Translations under genes and position numbers: made by a program
The notes under the pieces: generated by a model
What the model saw: only the letters and a program-made list of their open reading frames with translations
Database searches by the model: none
Told to the model about the DNA's origin: nothing
Source of the DNA: Acetobacteraceae bacterium
Lineage (GTDB): Bacteria; Pseudomonadota; Alphaproteobacteria; Acetobacterales; Acetobacteraceae
Reading direction: 5' to 3'
Length of the DNA stretch: 64,000 nucleotides
Assembly (NCBI GenBank): GCA_027487675.1
Contig: JAIYDD010000275.1
Span: forward strand, 1 to 64,000
Part shown: piece after piece, positions 1 to 8,845 of the stretch
Numbering within the stretch: the stretch's first letter is position 1
How the letters are laid out: every line of letters begins with the position of its first letter

Positions 1-2291
1 CAGGTGCGGCCGAACAGGTTGAAGTCGTTGACGTAGAAGCCGCCCAGCGTCGCCTGCAGCGCGGCGAAGATGTCGCTGATGCGGATCCCCAAGGCCTGCG
101 CCTTGTCGCGGTCCACGTCGAGGTAGAGCGAGGGCGTGGTCGGCGAGAAGGTGGAGAAGACGGCGGCCAGCCGCGGATCCTGGTTCGCCGCGACGATCAG
201 CCCGAGCATGGCGGCGCCGAGCTCCGCCGGGTCGCGCCCCTCGAAATCCTGCAGCTGGTATTCGAAGCCGCCGCCGGTGCCGAGGCCGATGATGGGCGGG
301 ATGTTGAAGGCGAAGACATTGGCGACGCGGATGCCCTGCGCTTCCCCGAACACCCGGCCGATGGCGGCGAAGACGCTGTCCTGCACGCCCTTGCGGTCGG
401 CGAAGGGCTTCATCCGCGCCACCATGAAGGCGGAGTTGGACTGCGCGCCGCCATCGATCAGCGAGAAGCCGACGATCGCCAGGCTGACCTCCACCGAGGG
501 GATGCGCGCCAGGATCGCCTCCACCTGCTCCACCGCGGCGCGGGTGCGGGCCACCGAGGCGCCCTGCGGCAGCTGCACCTGGACGAAGAAGGCGCCCTGG
601 TCCTCGGCCGGCAGGAAGCCCTGCGGTACGCGGGTGGAGGCCGTCCAGACGCCGAAGGCGAAGAGGCCGGTCAGCGCCAGCGAAAGCACGGAAAGCCGCA
701 CCAGCCGCCGCACCACCGCCGCATAGCCGTCGCGCACCTTGTCGATGGCGCGCAGCACGTATTTGATCGGCCCGCGCTTCGGCCCGCCATGGCGCAGGAT
801 CACCGCGCAGAGCGCGGGAGAGAGCGTCAGCGCGTTGATGGCGGAGATCACCATCGCCACGCTGATCGTCACCGCGAATTGCCGGAACAGCTCGCCCGAG
901 ACGCCGGGGATGAAGCCGACGGGCACGAAGACCGAGAGAAGGACCAGCGTGATCGCGATGATCGGCCCAGTGATCTCCCCCATCGCCTTGCGCGTGGCCT
1001 CGGCCGGCGAAAGCTCCGGGTGTTCCTCGAGGTTGCGCTCGACGTTCTCGACCACGACGATGGCGTCGTCGACCACGATGCCGATGGCCAGCACCATCGC
1101 CAGCAGGCTGATCGTGTTGGCCGAATAGCCGAGTGCGAGCAGCACCGCGAAGGTGCCGATCAGGCTGACCGGCACGGCGATGGTCGGGATCACCGTCGCG
1201 CGCAGGCTGCCCAGGAACAGATAGACCACCAGCACGACGAGGATGAAGGCCTCGATCAGCGTCTTGATCACCTCGTAGATGGTGTCGGTGACGAAGGTCG
1301 AGGTGTCGTAGACGATGCGGTAGTCGACGCCGGTCGGGAAGCGCGACTTCAGCTCGTCCAGCGCCCGCGTCATGTCGGCCGAGACCTGCACGGCATTGGC
1401 ACCCGGCGCGAGATAGACGCCCATCGCGACCGCCGGCTGGCCGCCGAGCCGCGCCTCCACGTCCATGTTGGTGGCGCCGAGCTCCACCCGCGCGACGTCG
1501 CGCACCCGCAGCACCGAGCCGTCGGCATTGGCGCGGATGACGATGTCGCCGAACTGCTCGGGGGAGGAAAGCCGGCCCTGGGTCTGGATGTTCAGCTGGA
1601 ACTGCTGGTCGTCCGAGACGGGCCTGGCGCCGATGCGGCCCACGGGGGCCTGCACGTTCTGCGCGCGGATCGCGGCGATGACATCGGCGGGCGTGACGTT
1701 CAGGCTGATCAGCCGGTCCACCTCGAACCAGACGCGCATCGAATAGTCCATGCCGCCGAACAGGCTGACCTGGCCGACGCCCGGCACGCGCGCGAGGCGG
1801 TCGATCATGTTGATCGTCGCGTAGTTCGACAGGAACAGCGGGTCGCGCGAGCCGTCCGGCGAGGTGACGAACAGGAATTGCAGCACGGCGGAGGATTGCT
1901 TGCGCACGGTGACGCCGCCGCGCTGCACCTCCTCCGGCAGGCGGGCCAGCGCCGCCTGCACGCGGTTGTTCACGTTCACGGTGGCGATGTCGGCATTGGT
2001 GCCGAGCGCGAAGGAGACGTTCAGCTGGTAGGTGCCGTCGTTCCCCGAATTCGACCGCATGTAGATCATGCGGTCCACGCCGTTCACCGCGCTTTCGATC
2101 GGCTGGCCGACGGTGGCTTCCACCACGGCGGCCGAGGCGCCGGGGAAGCGCGCGGTCACTTGCACCTGCGGCGGCACGATGTCCGGGAACTGGCTGACCG
2201 GGATGCGCAGCATGGACAGCAGCCCGGCCAGCGTCATCACGATGGCGATGACGATGGCGAGCCGGGGGCGGGAGACGAAGATGCCTGACAT
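1..2291 (-). CDS. RND efflux transporter permease (AcrB/HAE1 family), 3' end outside window
   Basis: Own reverse-strand translation from ATG at 2291: MSGIFVSRPRLAIVIAIVMTLAGLLSMLRIPVSQFPDIVPPQVQVTARFPGAS..., with typical GIVVDDAIVVVENVER motif; absent from supplied ORF track because it runs off the edge. Confidence 0.95.
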   Translation of the reverse strand, partial: MSGIFVSRPRLAIVIAIVMTLAGLLSMLRIPVSQFPDIVPPQVQVTARFPGASAAVVEATVGQPIESAVNGVDRMIYMRSNSGNDGTYQLNVSFALGTNADIATVNVNNRVQAALARLPEEVQRGGVTVRKQSSAVLQFLFVTSPDGSRDPLFLSNYATINMIDRLARVPGVGQVSLFGGMDYSMRVWFEVDRLISLNVTPADVIAAIRAQNVQAPVGRIGARPVSDDQQFQLNIQTQGRLSSPEQFGDIVIRANADGSVLRVRDVARVELGATNMDVEARLGGQPAVAMGVYLAPGANAVQVSADMTRALDELKSRFPTGVDYRIVYDTSTFVTDTIYEVIKTLIEAFILVVLVVYLFLGSLRATVIPTIAVPVSLIGTFAVLLALGYSANTISLLAMVLAIGIVVDDAIVVVENVERNLEEHPELSPAEATRKAMGEITGPIIAITLVLLSVFVPVGFIPGVSGELFRQFAVTISVAMVISAINALTLSPALCAVILRHGGPKRGPIKYVLRAIDKVRDGYAAVVRRLVRLSVLSLALTGLFAFGVWTASTRVPQGFLPAEDQGAFFVQVQLPQGASVARTRAAVEQVEAILARIPSVEVSLAIVGFSLIDGGAQSNSAFMVARMKPFADRKGVQDSVFAAIGRVFGEAQGIRVANVFAFNIPPIIGLGTGGGFEYQLQDFEGRDPAELGAAMLGLIVAANQDPRLAAVFSTFSPTTPSLYLDVDRDKAQALGIRISDIFAALQATLGGFYVNDFNLFGRT

Positions 2292-2304
2292 CGGTCCGGC
2301 CCGC

Positions 2305-3504
2305 TCAGCGCGCCGGGCCGGCGGCGCCGGCGCGCGGGCCGCCGGTGGTCGCGGGCGCCGGGTTCACCGGCTGGCCGGGCCGCACCCGCTGCAGCCCTTC
2401 CACGATCACGCTCTCGCCCGCGCGGAGGCCATCCTCCACCACGGCGAGCTCGGCCGTGCCGCGCGCCAGCCGCACGGTGCGGCGCATCGCCCGGTTCTCC
2501 GCGTCCACGACGAAGACGAAGGACCCGCCCTGGTCCTGCGCCACCGCGGCGCGGGGGATGACGATGGCCTGCACCGGCTCCGCGCCTTCCACCACCACCG
2601 TCACGAACTGGCCGTCGATCAGCTCCCGGTCGCCGGCCGCGCCCGCGCGGGAATTGTCGCGCACCGGATTCGGGATGACGGCGCGCACCAGCAGCGTGTC
2701 TGTGTTGCGGTCGATCTGGGTGTCGATGAAGTCGATGCGCCCGGCCTGGGCATAGAGCCTTCCGTCGGACAGCGTGATGCGCACGCGCACGGCGTCCGGC
2801 CCGCCGCGGCCCTCGTAGCGGTTGCGCAGCTCCACCGCCTGGCGGCCGCTGACGGGGAAGGCGACGCGCATCGGGTCCTGGCTGACGATGGTCGCCAGCG
2901 GCTGCACGGTGGGGGAGACGACGTTGCCCACCGTGTAGGTGACGCGCCCGATCTTGCCGTCGATCGGCGATGTGATCTCTGTGTAGCCCAGGTTGATCTG
3001 TGCGACGCGCAGCTGCGCCTGCGCGCCCAGCACCTGGGCGGCGGCGCTGCGCTCGGCGGCCAGCGCGTCGTCCACGCGCGCCTGCGTGCCGGCCTGGCTG
3101 CGCACCAGCTCGCGCGCGCGGTTCAGCGCGATGCGCGCATTGATGAGCTCCGCCTCGGCGGCGGCGACCTGCGCCTGGGCGCGCGCCACCTCCGCCTCGA
3201 AGGGGGCGCGCTCGATGGTGAACAGCAGCTCCCCGGCGCGCACTTCCGCGCCCTCGCGGAAGGCCTGGCGTTCCAGGAAGCCGGTGACGCGGGCGCGGAT
3301 GTCGACGCGGTTCACCGCCTCCACCCGCCCGACGAATTCAGCCGTCTCGGTCACCCCGCGGCGCTCCGCCGGCACCACGCCCACGGCGGGCGGGCCCTGC
3401 GGGCCGAACTGCGCGAAGGCCGGTGGTGCTGCCAGCAGCAGGGCGAGCGCGGCGCAGAGCCGGAGCCCGGTGGCTCGGCCGGGAAGGAAGCCGGGACGTC
3501 GCAT
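2305..3504 (-). CDS. RND efflux periplasmic adaptor subunit (MFP/AcrA family)
   Basis: Signal peptide, then GVTETAEFVGRVEAVNRVDIRARVTGFLERQAFREGAEVRAGELLFTIE; directly upstream of the RND permease. Confidence 0.95.
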   Translation of the reverse strand: MRRPGFLPGRATGLRLCAALALLLAAPPAFAQFGPQGPPAVGVVPAERRGVTETAEFVGRVEAVNRVDIRARVTGFLERQAFREGAEVRAGELLFTIERAPFEAEVARAQAQVAAAEAELINARIALNRARELVRSQAGTQARVDDALAAERSAAAQVLGAQAQLRVAQINLGYTEITSPIDGKIGRVTYTVGNVVSPTVQPLATIVSQDPMRVAFPVSGRQAVELRNRYEGRGGPDAVRVRITLSDGRLYAQAGRIDFIDTQIDRNTDTLLVRAVIPNPVRDNSRAGAAGDRELIDGQFVTVVVEGAEPVQAIVIPRAAVAQDQGGSFVFVVDAENRAMRRTVRLARGTAELAVVEDGLRAGESVIVEGLQRVRPGQPVNPAPATTGGPRAGAAGPAR

Positions 3505-3573
3505 GATGGGGGTTCCAGAACCTGGACCTAAACCAGCCCGAGCCGTCCCCCCCGGTCAAGCGCTTGCCATGTT

Positions 3574-4191
3574 TCAGCTTGCGCCCGCTTGCCGTGACGG
3601 CATCAGGTGGTGCTCGAAGGCCTCGATCTCGGCGATGAGGGTGAGGGTCAGGCCGATCTCGTCAACCCCGCGCAGCAGGCAATCGCGGGCGAAGTTCGGA
3701 ATCGTGAAGGGGTGCGCCGCACCCGCCGCGTCCCGCAGCAGCAGCGCCGCGAGGTCCACCGCGAGCCACGCGCCCGGTGCGGCATGCAGGCCGGCGCGCA
3801 GCGCCTCCACCACCGGCCCCGGCAGCCGCACCGGCACAAGGCCGTTCTTCAGCGCATTGCCGAAGAAGATGTCGCCGAAGCCTTCCGCCACCACGGCGCG
3901 GATGCCGAGCGCGAGCAGCGCATAGACCGCCGCTTCCCGCGACGACCCCACGCCGAAGTTGCGCCCCGCCACCAGGATGCCCGCCTGGTCAAAGGGCGCG
4001 CGGTTCAGCACGAAGTCGGGCCGCTTCGCGCCGCCGGCGTCGAAGCGCAGGTCGTGGAAGCCATAGGTCGCGTAGCGTTCGTCGCGCGGCCGGCGCATCA
4101 GCCGCGCGGGGATGATCTGGTCGGTGTCGACGTTGTGCAGGTCGAGCGGCGCGGCGATCGCCTCGAAGGTGGTGAAGGGCTCGGGCATCAT
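3574..4191 (-). CDS. leuD: 3-isopropylmalate dehydratase small subunit-like protein
   Basis: NVDTDQIIPARLM...GRNFGVGSSREAAVYALLALGIRAVVAEGFGDIFFGNALKNGLVP. Confidence 0.9.
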   Translation of the reverse strand: MMPEPFTTFEAIAAPLDLHNVDTDQIIPARLMRRPRDERYATYGFHDLRFDAGGAKRPDFVLNRAPFDQAGILVAGRNFGVGSSREAAVYALLALGIRAVVAEGFGDIFFGNALKNGLVPVRLPGPVVEALRAGLHAAPGAWLAVDLAALLLRDAAGAAHPFTIPNFARDCLLRGVDEIGLTLTLIAEIEAFEHHLMPSRQAGAS

Positions 4192-4195
4192 GTCA

Positions 4196-4500
4196 TCTCC
4201 GCGCGACCGGCTGCGCCCTCGGGTGCGCGGCGCCTCCGGCGCTTGCGCCCTCGGCCGGCCGGCTCAGGGTGCGTCTCCACGTGACCGGCTGCGCCCTCGG
4301 GTGCTCGGCGCCTCCGGCGCCTGCGCCCTCGGCCGGCCGGATCAGGGTGCGTCTCCGCGTGACCGGCTGCGGCCTCGGGTGCTCGGCGCCTCCGGCGCCT
4401 GCGCCCTCGGTCGGCCGGATCAGGGCGCGTCTCCGCGTGACCGGCTGCGCCCTCGGGTGCGCGGCGCCTCCGGCGCCTGCGCCCTCGGTCGGCCGGTTCA
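4196..4500. repeat. 78-bp tandem repeat, about 4 copies, each with a strong GC hairpin
   Basis: Anchor TCTCC at 4196, 4274, 4352 and 4430 (exact 78-bp period); core ccctcgggtgc(g/t)cGGCGCCtccGGCGCCtgcgccctcgg. Confidence 0.97.
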
Positions 4501-4503
4501 CGA

Positions 4504-5865
4504 TCAGCCCTCCGCCGCCACCAGCCGCCCGGCCAGCGCCGATGCGGCCGCGGAGGCCGGCGAGACCAGGTGCGTCCGCGCCCCGCGCCCCTGCCGCCCC
4601 ACGAAGTTCCGGTTGGAGGTGGAGGCGCAGCGCTGCCCCTCGCCCACGCTGTCGCCGTTCATCGAGACGCAGAGCGAGCAGCCGCTCTCCTCCCACGCCG
4701 CGCCGGCGTCCGCGAAGACGCGGTCCAGCCCCTCCGCCTCCGCCGCGCGCTTCACGGCGGAGGATCCGGGCGAGACCAGCATCGGCACCGCCACGCGCCG
4801 CCCGCGCAGCACCGCGGCGGCCGCCCGCAGATCGTCCAGCCGGGCATTGGTGCAGGAGCCGAGGAAGACGCGGTCGATGCGGATGTCGCTCATCGCCTCC
4901 CCGCCCGACAGGCCCATGTAGTCCAGGCTGTGGCGCCAGGCGGCGGCGCGGGCGGCGTCCGGCGCGTCCTCGGCGCGGGGGACGCGGCCGGAGAGCGGGG
5001 CGGCTTCCTCCGGGCTGGTGCCCCAGCTGGCCATCGGCGCGATGGCGGCGGCGTCCAGCGTCACCTCCGCATCGAAGACGGCCTCGGCATCGCTGGCCAG
5101 CGGCGCCCAGCCCGGCGGCGTGAAGGGCCGGCCGGCGAGCCAGGCGCGCGTCACCTCGTCGGGGGCGACCATGCCGGTGCGGGCGCCGGCCTCGATCGCC
5201 ATGTTGCACAGCGTCAGCCGCGCCTCGACCGACAGCGCGCGCACCGCGGGGCCGGCGAATTCGATGGCCGAGCCGGCCGCGCCGCCGGTGCCGATCGCGG
5301 CGATCAGCGCCAGCGCCATGTCCTTGGCGCCGCTGCCGGCAGGCAGCGCGCCCGTGAAGCTCACGCGCATCTGCCGCGGCATGGCCTGCCAGATGGTCTG
5401 GGTGGCCAGCACATGCGCCACCTCGCTCGCGCCGATGCCGAAGGCCAGCGCGCCGAGCGCGCCATGGGTCGAGGTGTGGCTGTCGCCGCAGACCACCGTC
5501 ATCCCCGGCTGGGTCAGGCCGAGCTCCGGCCCCGCGACATGCACGATGCCCTGGTCGGGGTCGGCCAGGTCGAAGGCACGGATGCCGGCGGCCCGCGCAT
5601 TCGCCTCGAAGGTCTCGATGATGCCGCGGATCTCGGGGTCCGCGACGGCGTCGGTGCGGCGGGCGCGGGTCGGCGCGTAATGGTCGCCGAAGCCGAAGCT
5701 GAGGTCGGGCCGCCGCACCTTCAGCCCGCGCGCGCGCAGCATGTTGAAGGCGTGGAAGCTGCCCTCGTGGAAGTAGTGGCGGTCCACGTAGAGCAGGCAG
5801 AGCCCGTCGTCGCGCCAATGCACGACATGGGCGTCCCAGATCCTGGCGAAGAGGGTGCGGGCCAT
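4504..5865 (-). CDS. leuC: 3-isopropylmalate dehydratase large subunit-like protein (aconitase family; divergent substrate loop)
   Basis: VVCGDSHTSTHGALGALAFGIGASEVAHVLATQ, DRVFLGSCTNARLDDLRAAA, CASTSNRNFVGRQGRGARTHLVSPA; ATG placed at 5865 rather than the 909-aa ORF start. Confidence 0.88.
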   Translation of the reverse strand: MARTLFARIWDAHVVHWRDDGLCLLYVDRHYFHEGSFHAFNMLRARGLKVRRPDLSFGFGDHYAPTRARRTDAVADPEIRGIIETFEANARAAGIRAFDLADPDQGIVHVAGPELGLTQPGMTVVCGDSHTSTHGALGALAFGIGASEVAHVLATQTIWQAMPRQMRVSFTGALPAGSGAKDMALALIAAIGTGGAAGSAIEFAGPAVRALSVEARLTLCNMAIEAGARTGMVAPDEVTRAWLAGRPFTPPGWAPLASDAEAVFDAEVTLDAAAIAPMASWGTSPEEAAPLSGRVPRAEDAPDAARAAAWRHSLDYMGLSGGEAMSDIRIDRVFLGSCTNARLDDLRAAAAVLRGRRVAVPMLVSPGSSAVKRAAEAEGLDRVFADAGAAWEESGCSLCVSMNGDSVGEGQRCASTSNRNFVGRQGRGARTHLVSPASAAASALAGRLVAAEG

Positions 5866-5949
5866 GGCGGCCGGACCATGGGCGCGCCGGCGCGGCCGGG
5901 CAAGGGTGGGCCCTTCCGCAGGGCGCGGCTTCCCGCCACGCTGCCGCCC

Positions 5950-6840
5950 ATGTGGACCGACCCGCCCCGCCCGATCGCCGCCCGCCTGCTCTCCCGCCTG
6001 CCCGACGCGCTGCGCCGGCCGATCCCCTCTTCCTGGGCGGCGGCCAATCGCGGCGGCGCGCCGATCGACAGCTTCCTGGAAGGCCCCTGCTTCGACGCGG
6101 CGGGCAACCTGTTCTGCACCGACATCCCGCATGGCCGCGTCTTCCGCATCGCCGGCAGCCAGTGGGAGGCGGTGGCCGAGTATGGCGGCTGGCCCAACGG
6201 CCTGGCGGCGCGGGGCGAGGAGCTGCTGGTCGCCGACTACCGCCACGGCCTGCTGACGCTCGACCCCCGCACCGGCGCCATGGCCCCGCTGGTGGAAACC
6301 GTCCTGTCCGAGGGTTTTCGGGGCCTGAACGACGTCATCCTGCACCCGGATGGCAGCGTGCTGGTCACCGACCAGGGCCAGACCGGGCTGCAGGACCCCT
6401 CGGGGCGGGTGTTCCGCTTCCACGCCGATGGGCGCGTCGACCGGCTGCTGGCCAATGGCCCGAGCCCGAACGGGCTGGCGCTGAACCGCGCGGCGACGCA
6501 TCTGCTGGTCGCGATGACGCGGTCCTGCGAGGTCTGGCGCTTCGCGCTGCGCGCCGACGCCGTGGTGGGCAAGGCGAACCTGTTCTTCCGGGCGCCGGCC
6601 GGCACTTCCGGCCCCGACGGCATGGCGGTCGACCCGCATGACCGGCTCTGCGTGGCCAATCCCGGCCATGGCCAGGTCTGGGTGGTCGATCCGCACGGGC
6701 TCTGCACGCATCGCATCGACTGCACCCCCTTCGGCCGCATGCCGACCAACTGCGCCTTCGCCCCCGATGGCCGCACCCTGGTCATCACCGAGAGCGAATC
6801 GGGCTGCCTGCTGGCGGCCGAGCTGCCACCCCCGGCCTGA
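5950..6840 (+). CDS. SMP-30/gluconolactonase/LRE family protein
   Basis: EGPCFDAAGNLFCTDIPHGRVFRI...WPNGLA...GLNDVILHPDGSVLVTDQG...SPNGLALN...PDGMAVDPHDRLCVAN. Confidence 0.9.
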   Translation: MWTDPPRPIAARLLSRLPDALRRPIPSSWAAANRGGAPIDSFLEGPCFDAAGNLFCTDIPHGRVFRIAGSQWEAVAEYGGWPNGLAARGEELLVADYRHGLLTLDPRTGAMAPLVETVLSEGFRGLNDVILHPDGSVLVTDQGQTGLQDPSGRVFRFHADGRVDRLLANGPSPNGLALNRAATHLLVAMTRSCEVWRFALRADAVVGKANLFFRAPAGTSGPDGMAVDPHDRLCVANPGHGQVWVVDPHGLCTHRIDCTPFGRMPTNCAFAPDGRTLVITESESGCLLAAELPPPA

Positions 6841-6893
6841 CGCGGCCCCGCCGGCGGTTTTGGCTTGACGCCGGCCCAGGCCTCGCCCAAGTT

Positions 6894-6908
6894 GTTCTAA
6901 AATAGAAC
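6894..6908. promoter_or_regulatory. Perfect inverted repeat GTTCTA-AAA-TAGAAC, candidate operator
   Basis: Direct reading; intergenic, upstream of TctC/IclR genes. Confidence 0.55.
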
Positions 6909-6911
6909 GTC

Positions 6912-6928
6912 GTTCCAATAGACGGAAC
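6912..6928. promoter_or_regulatory. Candidate IclR-type operator GTTCC-N7-GGAAC
   Basis: GTTCCAATAGACGGAAC, perfect 5-bp half sites. Confidence 0.55.
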
Positions 6929-7011
6929 ACCCGGTCTCCTGGAAGCCGCGCCGCGGCCAGTCGCGGCGATGCCGCCGCCGCGACTGGACACGGCCTCCAA
7001 AGGAACGGAAC

Positions 7012-7028
7012 GTTCGACGTAACGGAAC
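7012..7028. promoter_or_regulatory. Second candidate IclR-type operator GTTCG-N7-GGAAC
   Basis: GTTCGACGTAACGGAAC; same 17-bp layout, one mismatch, exactly 100 bp from the first site. Confidence 0.5.
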
Positions 7029-7096
7029 ACCGCACGATCCAGCCGGGTCGGCGACAACGACCGGCTGAAGCGGGACCGGCGGAGGGAGGCAGGACC

Positions 7097-8107
7097 ATGG
7101 CGCGCACCGATGACCCGCGGCCGCACGGACCCACGCGGCGCGCCCTGCTCGCCGCCCCGGTCCTGCTGGCCGCCGCTTCCCGCGCCCCCGCCGCGCGGGC
7201 CGAGTCCGCCTGGCCGGCGCGCCCCGTCCGCATGGTGCTGCCCTATGCCGCCGGCGGCGCCACCGACGTGATCGGCCGCCTGGTCGCGGACCGCCTTTCC
7301 GCCCGCCTGCCGCAGCGCGTGGTGATGGAGAACCGCACCGGCGCCGGCGGCTCGATCGGCGCCTCCAACATCGCGAAGTCGCCGGCGGACGGGCACCATC
7401 TGCTGTTCCACAACATCGGCCATGCGGTGACCAGGCCGCTCTACCCGCAGCTGGACTACGACCCGGAGGCGGACCTGAAGGCGGCGACCATCGTGGCCGA
7501 AAGCCCGATGGTGCTGCTGGTGCCGCCCAATTCCCCGCACCGGACGGTCGCCGAGCTGGTCGCCTTCGCCCGCGCCAACCCGGACCGCCTGACCTATGGC
7601 AGCACCGGCGGCGGCGGCGCGCTGCAGCTGGTCGCGCTGCTGTTCCTGCGCGCGGCCGGCATCCGCATGACGGAGGTGCCGTATCGCGGCGGCGCGCCGG
7701 CGGCGCTCGATCTGGCGAATGGCACGCTCGACATGCTCTACGATGCCGGGCTGACGGGCTTCGCGCTGGCGCAGGGCGGCCGGGCGCGGGCGCTGGCCGT
7801 CTCGGGGCCGCAGCGCAGCCCGGTGATGCCCGATGTGCCCACCATGGCGGAGCTCGGCTTCCCCGACGCCACCTTCATGGTCTGGCAGGCCGTGCTGGCG
7901 CCGTCCGCGACCCCCGCGCCGGTGATGGCGCGCATCCAGGCCGAGATCGCCGCCGTGCTGGCCGAGCCCGCCACCCGCACGCGCCTCGCTGAGCTCGGCG
8001 CCGAGCGCCTGGTCGGCAACAGCCCGGAGGAGGCGCAGCGCTTCGTCGCCGCCGAGATGGCGAAATGGGCGCGGATCCTGCGCGAGGCCGGGGTGAGGGC
8101 CGCCTGA
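7097..8107 (+). CDS. Tripartite tricarboxylate transporter (Bug/TctC family) substrate-binding protein
   Basis: Signal peptide, WPARPVRMVLPYAAGGATDVIGRLVADRLSARLPQRVVMENRTGAGGSIGASNIAKSPADGHHLL. Confidence 0.95.
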   Translation: MARTDDPRPHGPTRRALLAAPVLLAAASRAPAARAESAWPARPVRMVLPYAAGGATDVIGRLVADRLSARLPQRVVMENRTGAGGSIGASNIAKSPADGHHLLFHNIGHAVTRPLYPQLDYDPEADLKAATIVAESPMVLLVPPNSPHRTVAELVAFARANPDRLTYGSTGGGGALQLVALLFLRAAGIRMTEVPYRGGAPAALDLANGTLDMLYDAGLTGFALAQGGRARALAVSGPQRSPVMPDVPTMAELGFPDATFMVWQAVLAPSATPAPVMARIQAEIAAVLAEPATRTRLAELGAERLVGNSPEEAQRFVAAEMAKWARILREAGVRAA

Positions 8108-8802
8108 TGCTGGACAGCACCGACCGCCCGGCGCCCGACCGCGCCGCGCCGGACGGCGTCGCCGCCGTCCACCGCGCGCTCTCCCTGCTCTTCGCCTTCC
8201 GCGAGGGGGAGGCGACGCTGACGCTGGCCGAGATCGCCGCGCGCACCGGCCACTACAAATCCACCATCCTGCGGCTGCTCGGCACGCTCGAGCAGGCGCG
8301 CTGCGTGGAACGCCAGCCGGACGGCAGCTGGGCGCTGGGGCCCATGCTGTTCCGGCTCGGCAGCCTCTACGCCCAGGCGCGCCCGGCGCGGCGGCACCTG
8401 CCGACCGCGCTCGCGGCTCTCGCCGAAGCCACCGGCGAGACGGCGAGCTTCTGGATCCGCCAGGGCGACGACCGGCTCTGCCTGGCGCGTGTCCGCTCGC
8501 CCTCCCCGATCCGCGACGACCTGTCGGAAGGCGCGCTGCTGCCGCTGCCCGCGGGCGCCGGCGGGCGGATCCTGTCGGCGGCCGATCCCCGCGCGCTCGG
8601 CGTGGTTGCCACCTTCGGGGAGCGCAACCCGGAAACCGCCGCCGTCGCCGCCGCCGTGTTCGGCCCGGGCGGGGCGCTGGCGGGCGCGCTCGGCATCTCC
8701 GGCCCGCGCGCGCGGATCGAGGCGCGGGCGGAGGAATTCCGCACCCTCGTCGCGGCCGGCGCGGCGGAGCTGACGCGCCGCCTGGGCGGCGACCTGCGCT
8801 GA
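8107..8802 (+). CDS. IclR family transcriptional regulator
   Basis: HTH: VAAVHRALSLLFAFREGEATLTLAEIAARTGHYKSTILRLLGTLEQARCVER; ATG overlaps upstream TGA. Confidence 0.92.
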   Translation: MLDSTDRPAPDRAAPDGVAAVHRALSLLFAFREGEATLTLAEIAARTGHYKSTILRLLGTLEQARCVERQPDGSWALGPMLFRLGSLYAQARPARRHLPTALAALAEATGETASFWIRQGDDRLCLARVRSPSPIRDDLSEGALLPLPAGAGGRILSAADPRALGVVATFGERNPETAAVAAAVFGPGGALAGALGISGPRARIEARAEEFRTLVAAGAAELTRRLGGDLR

Positions 8803-8845
8803 CGCCGCCCGCCGCCGCACGCCGCCGACCGGAGAACGTTGGATC

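Noticed and set aside
4112-4921. Repetitive ORF with 26-aa repeats (PRDRLRPRVLGASGACALGRPDQGAS)
   Set aside because: Produced because the 78-bp tandem repeat is a multiple of three; it overlaps leuC antisense and has no start context.
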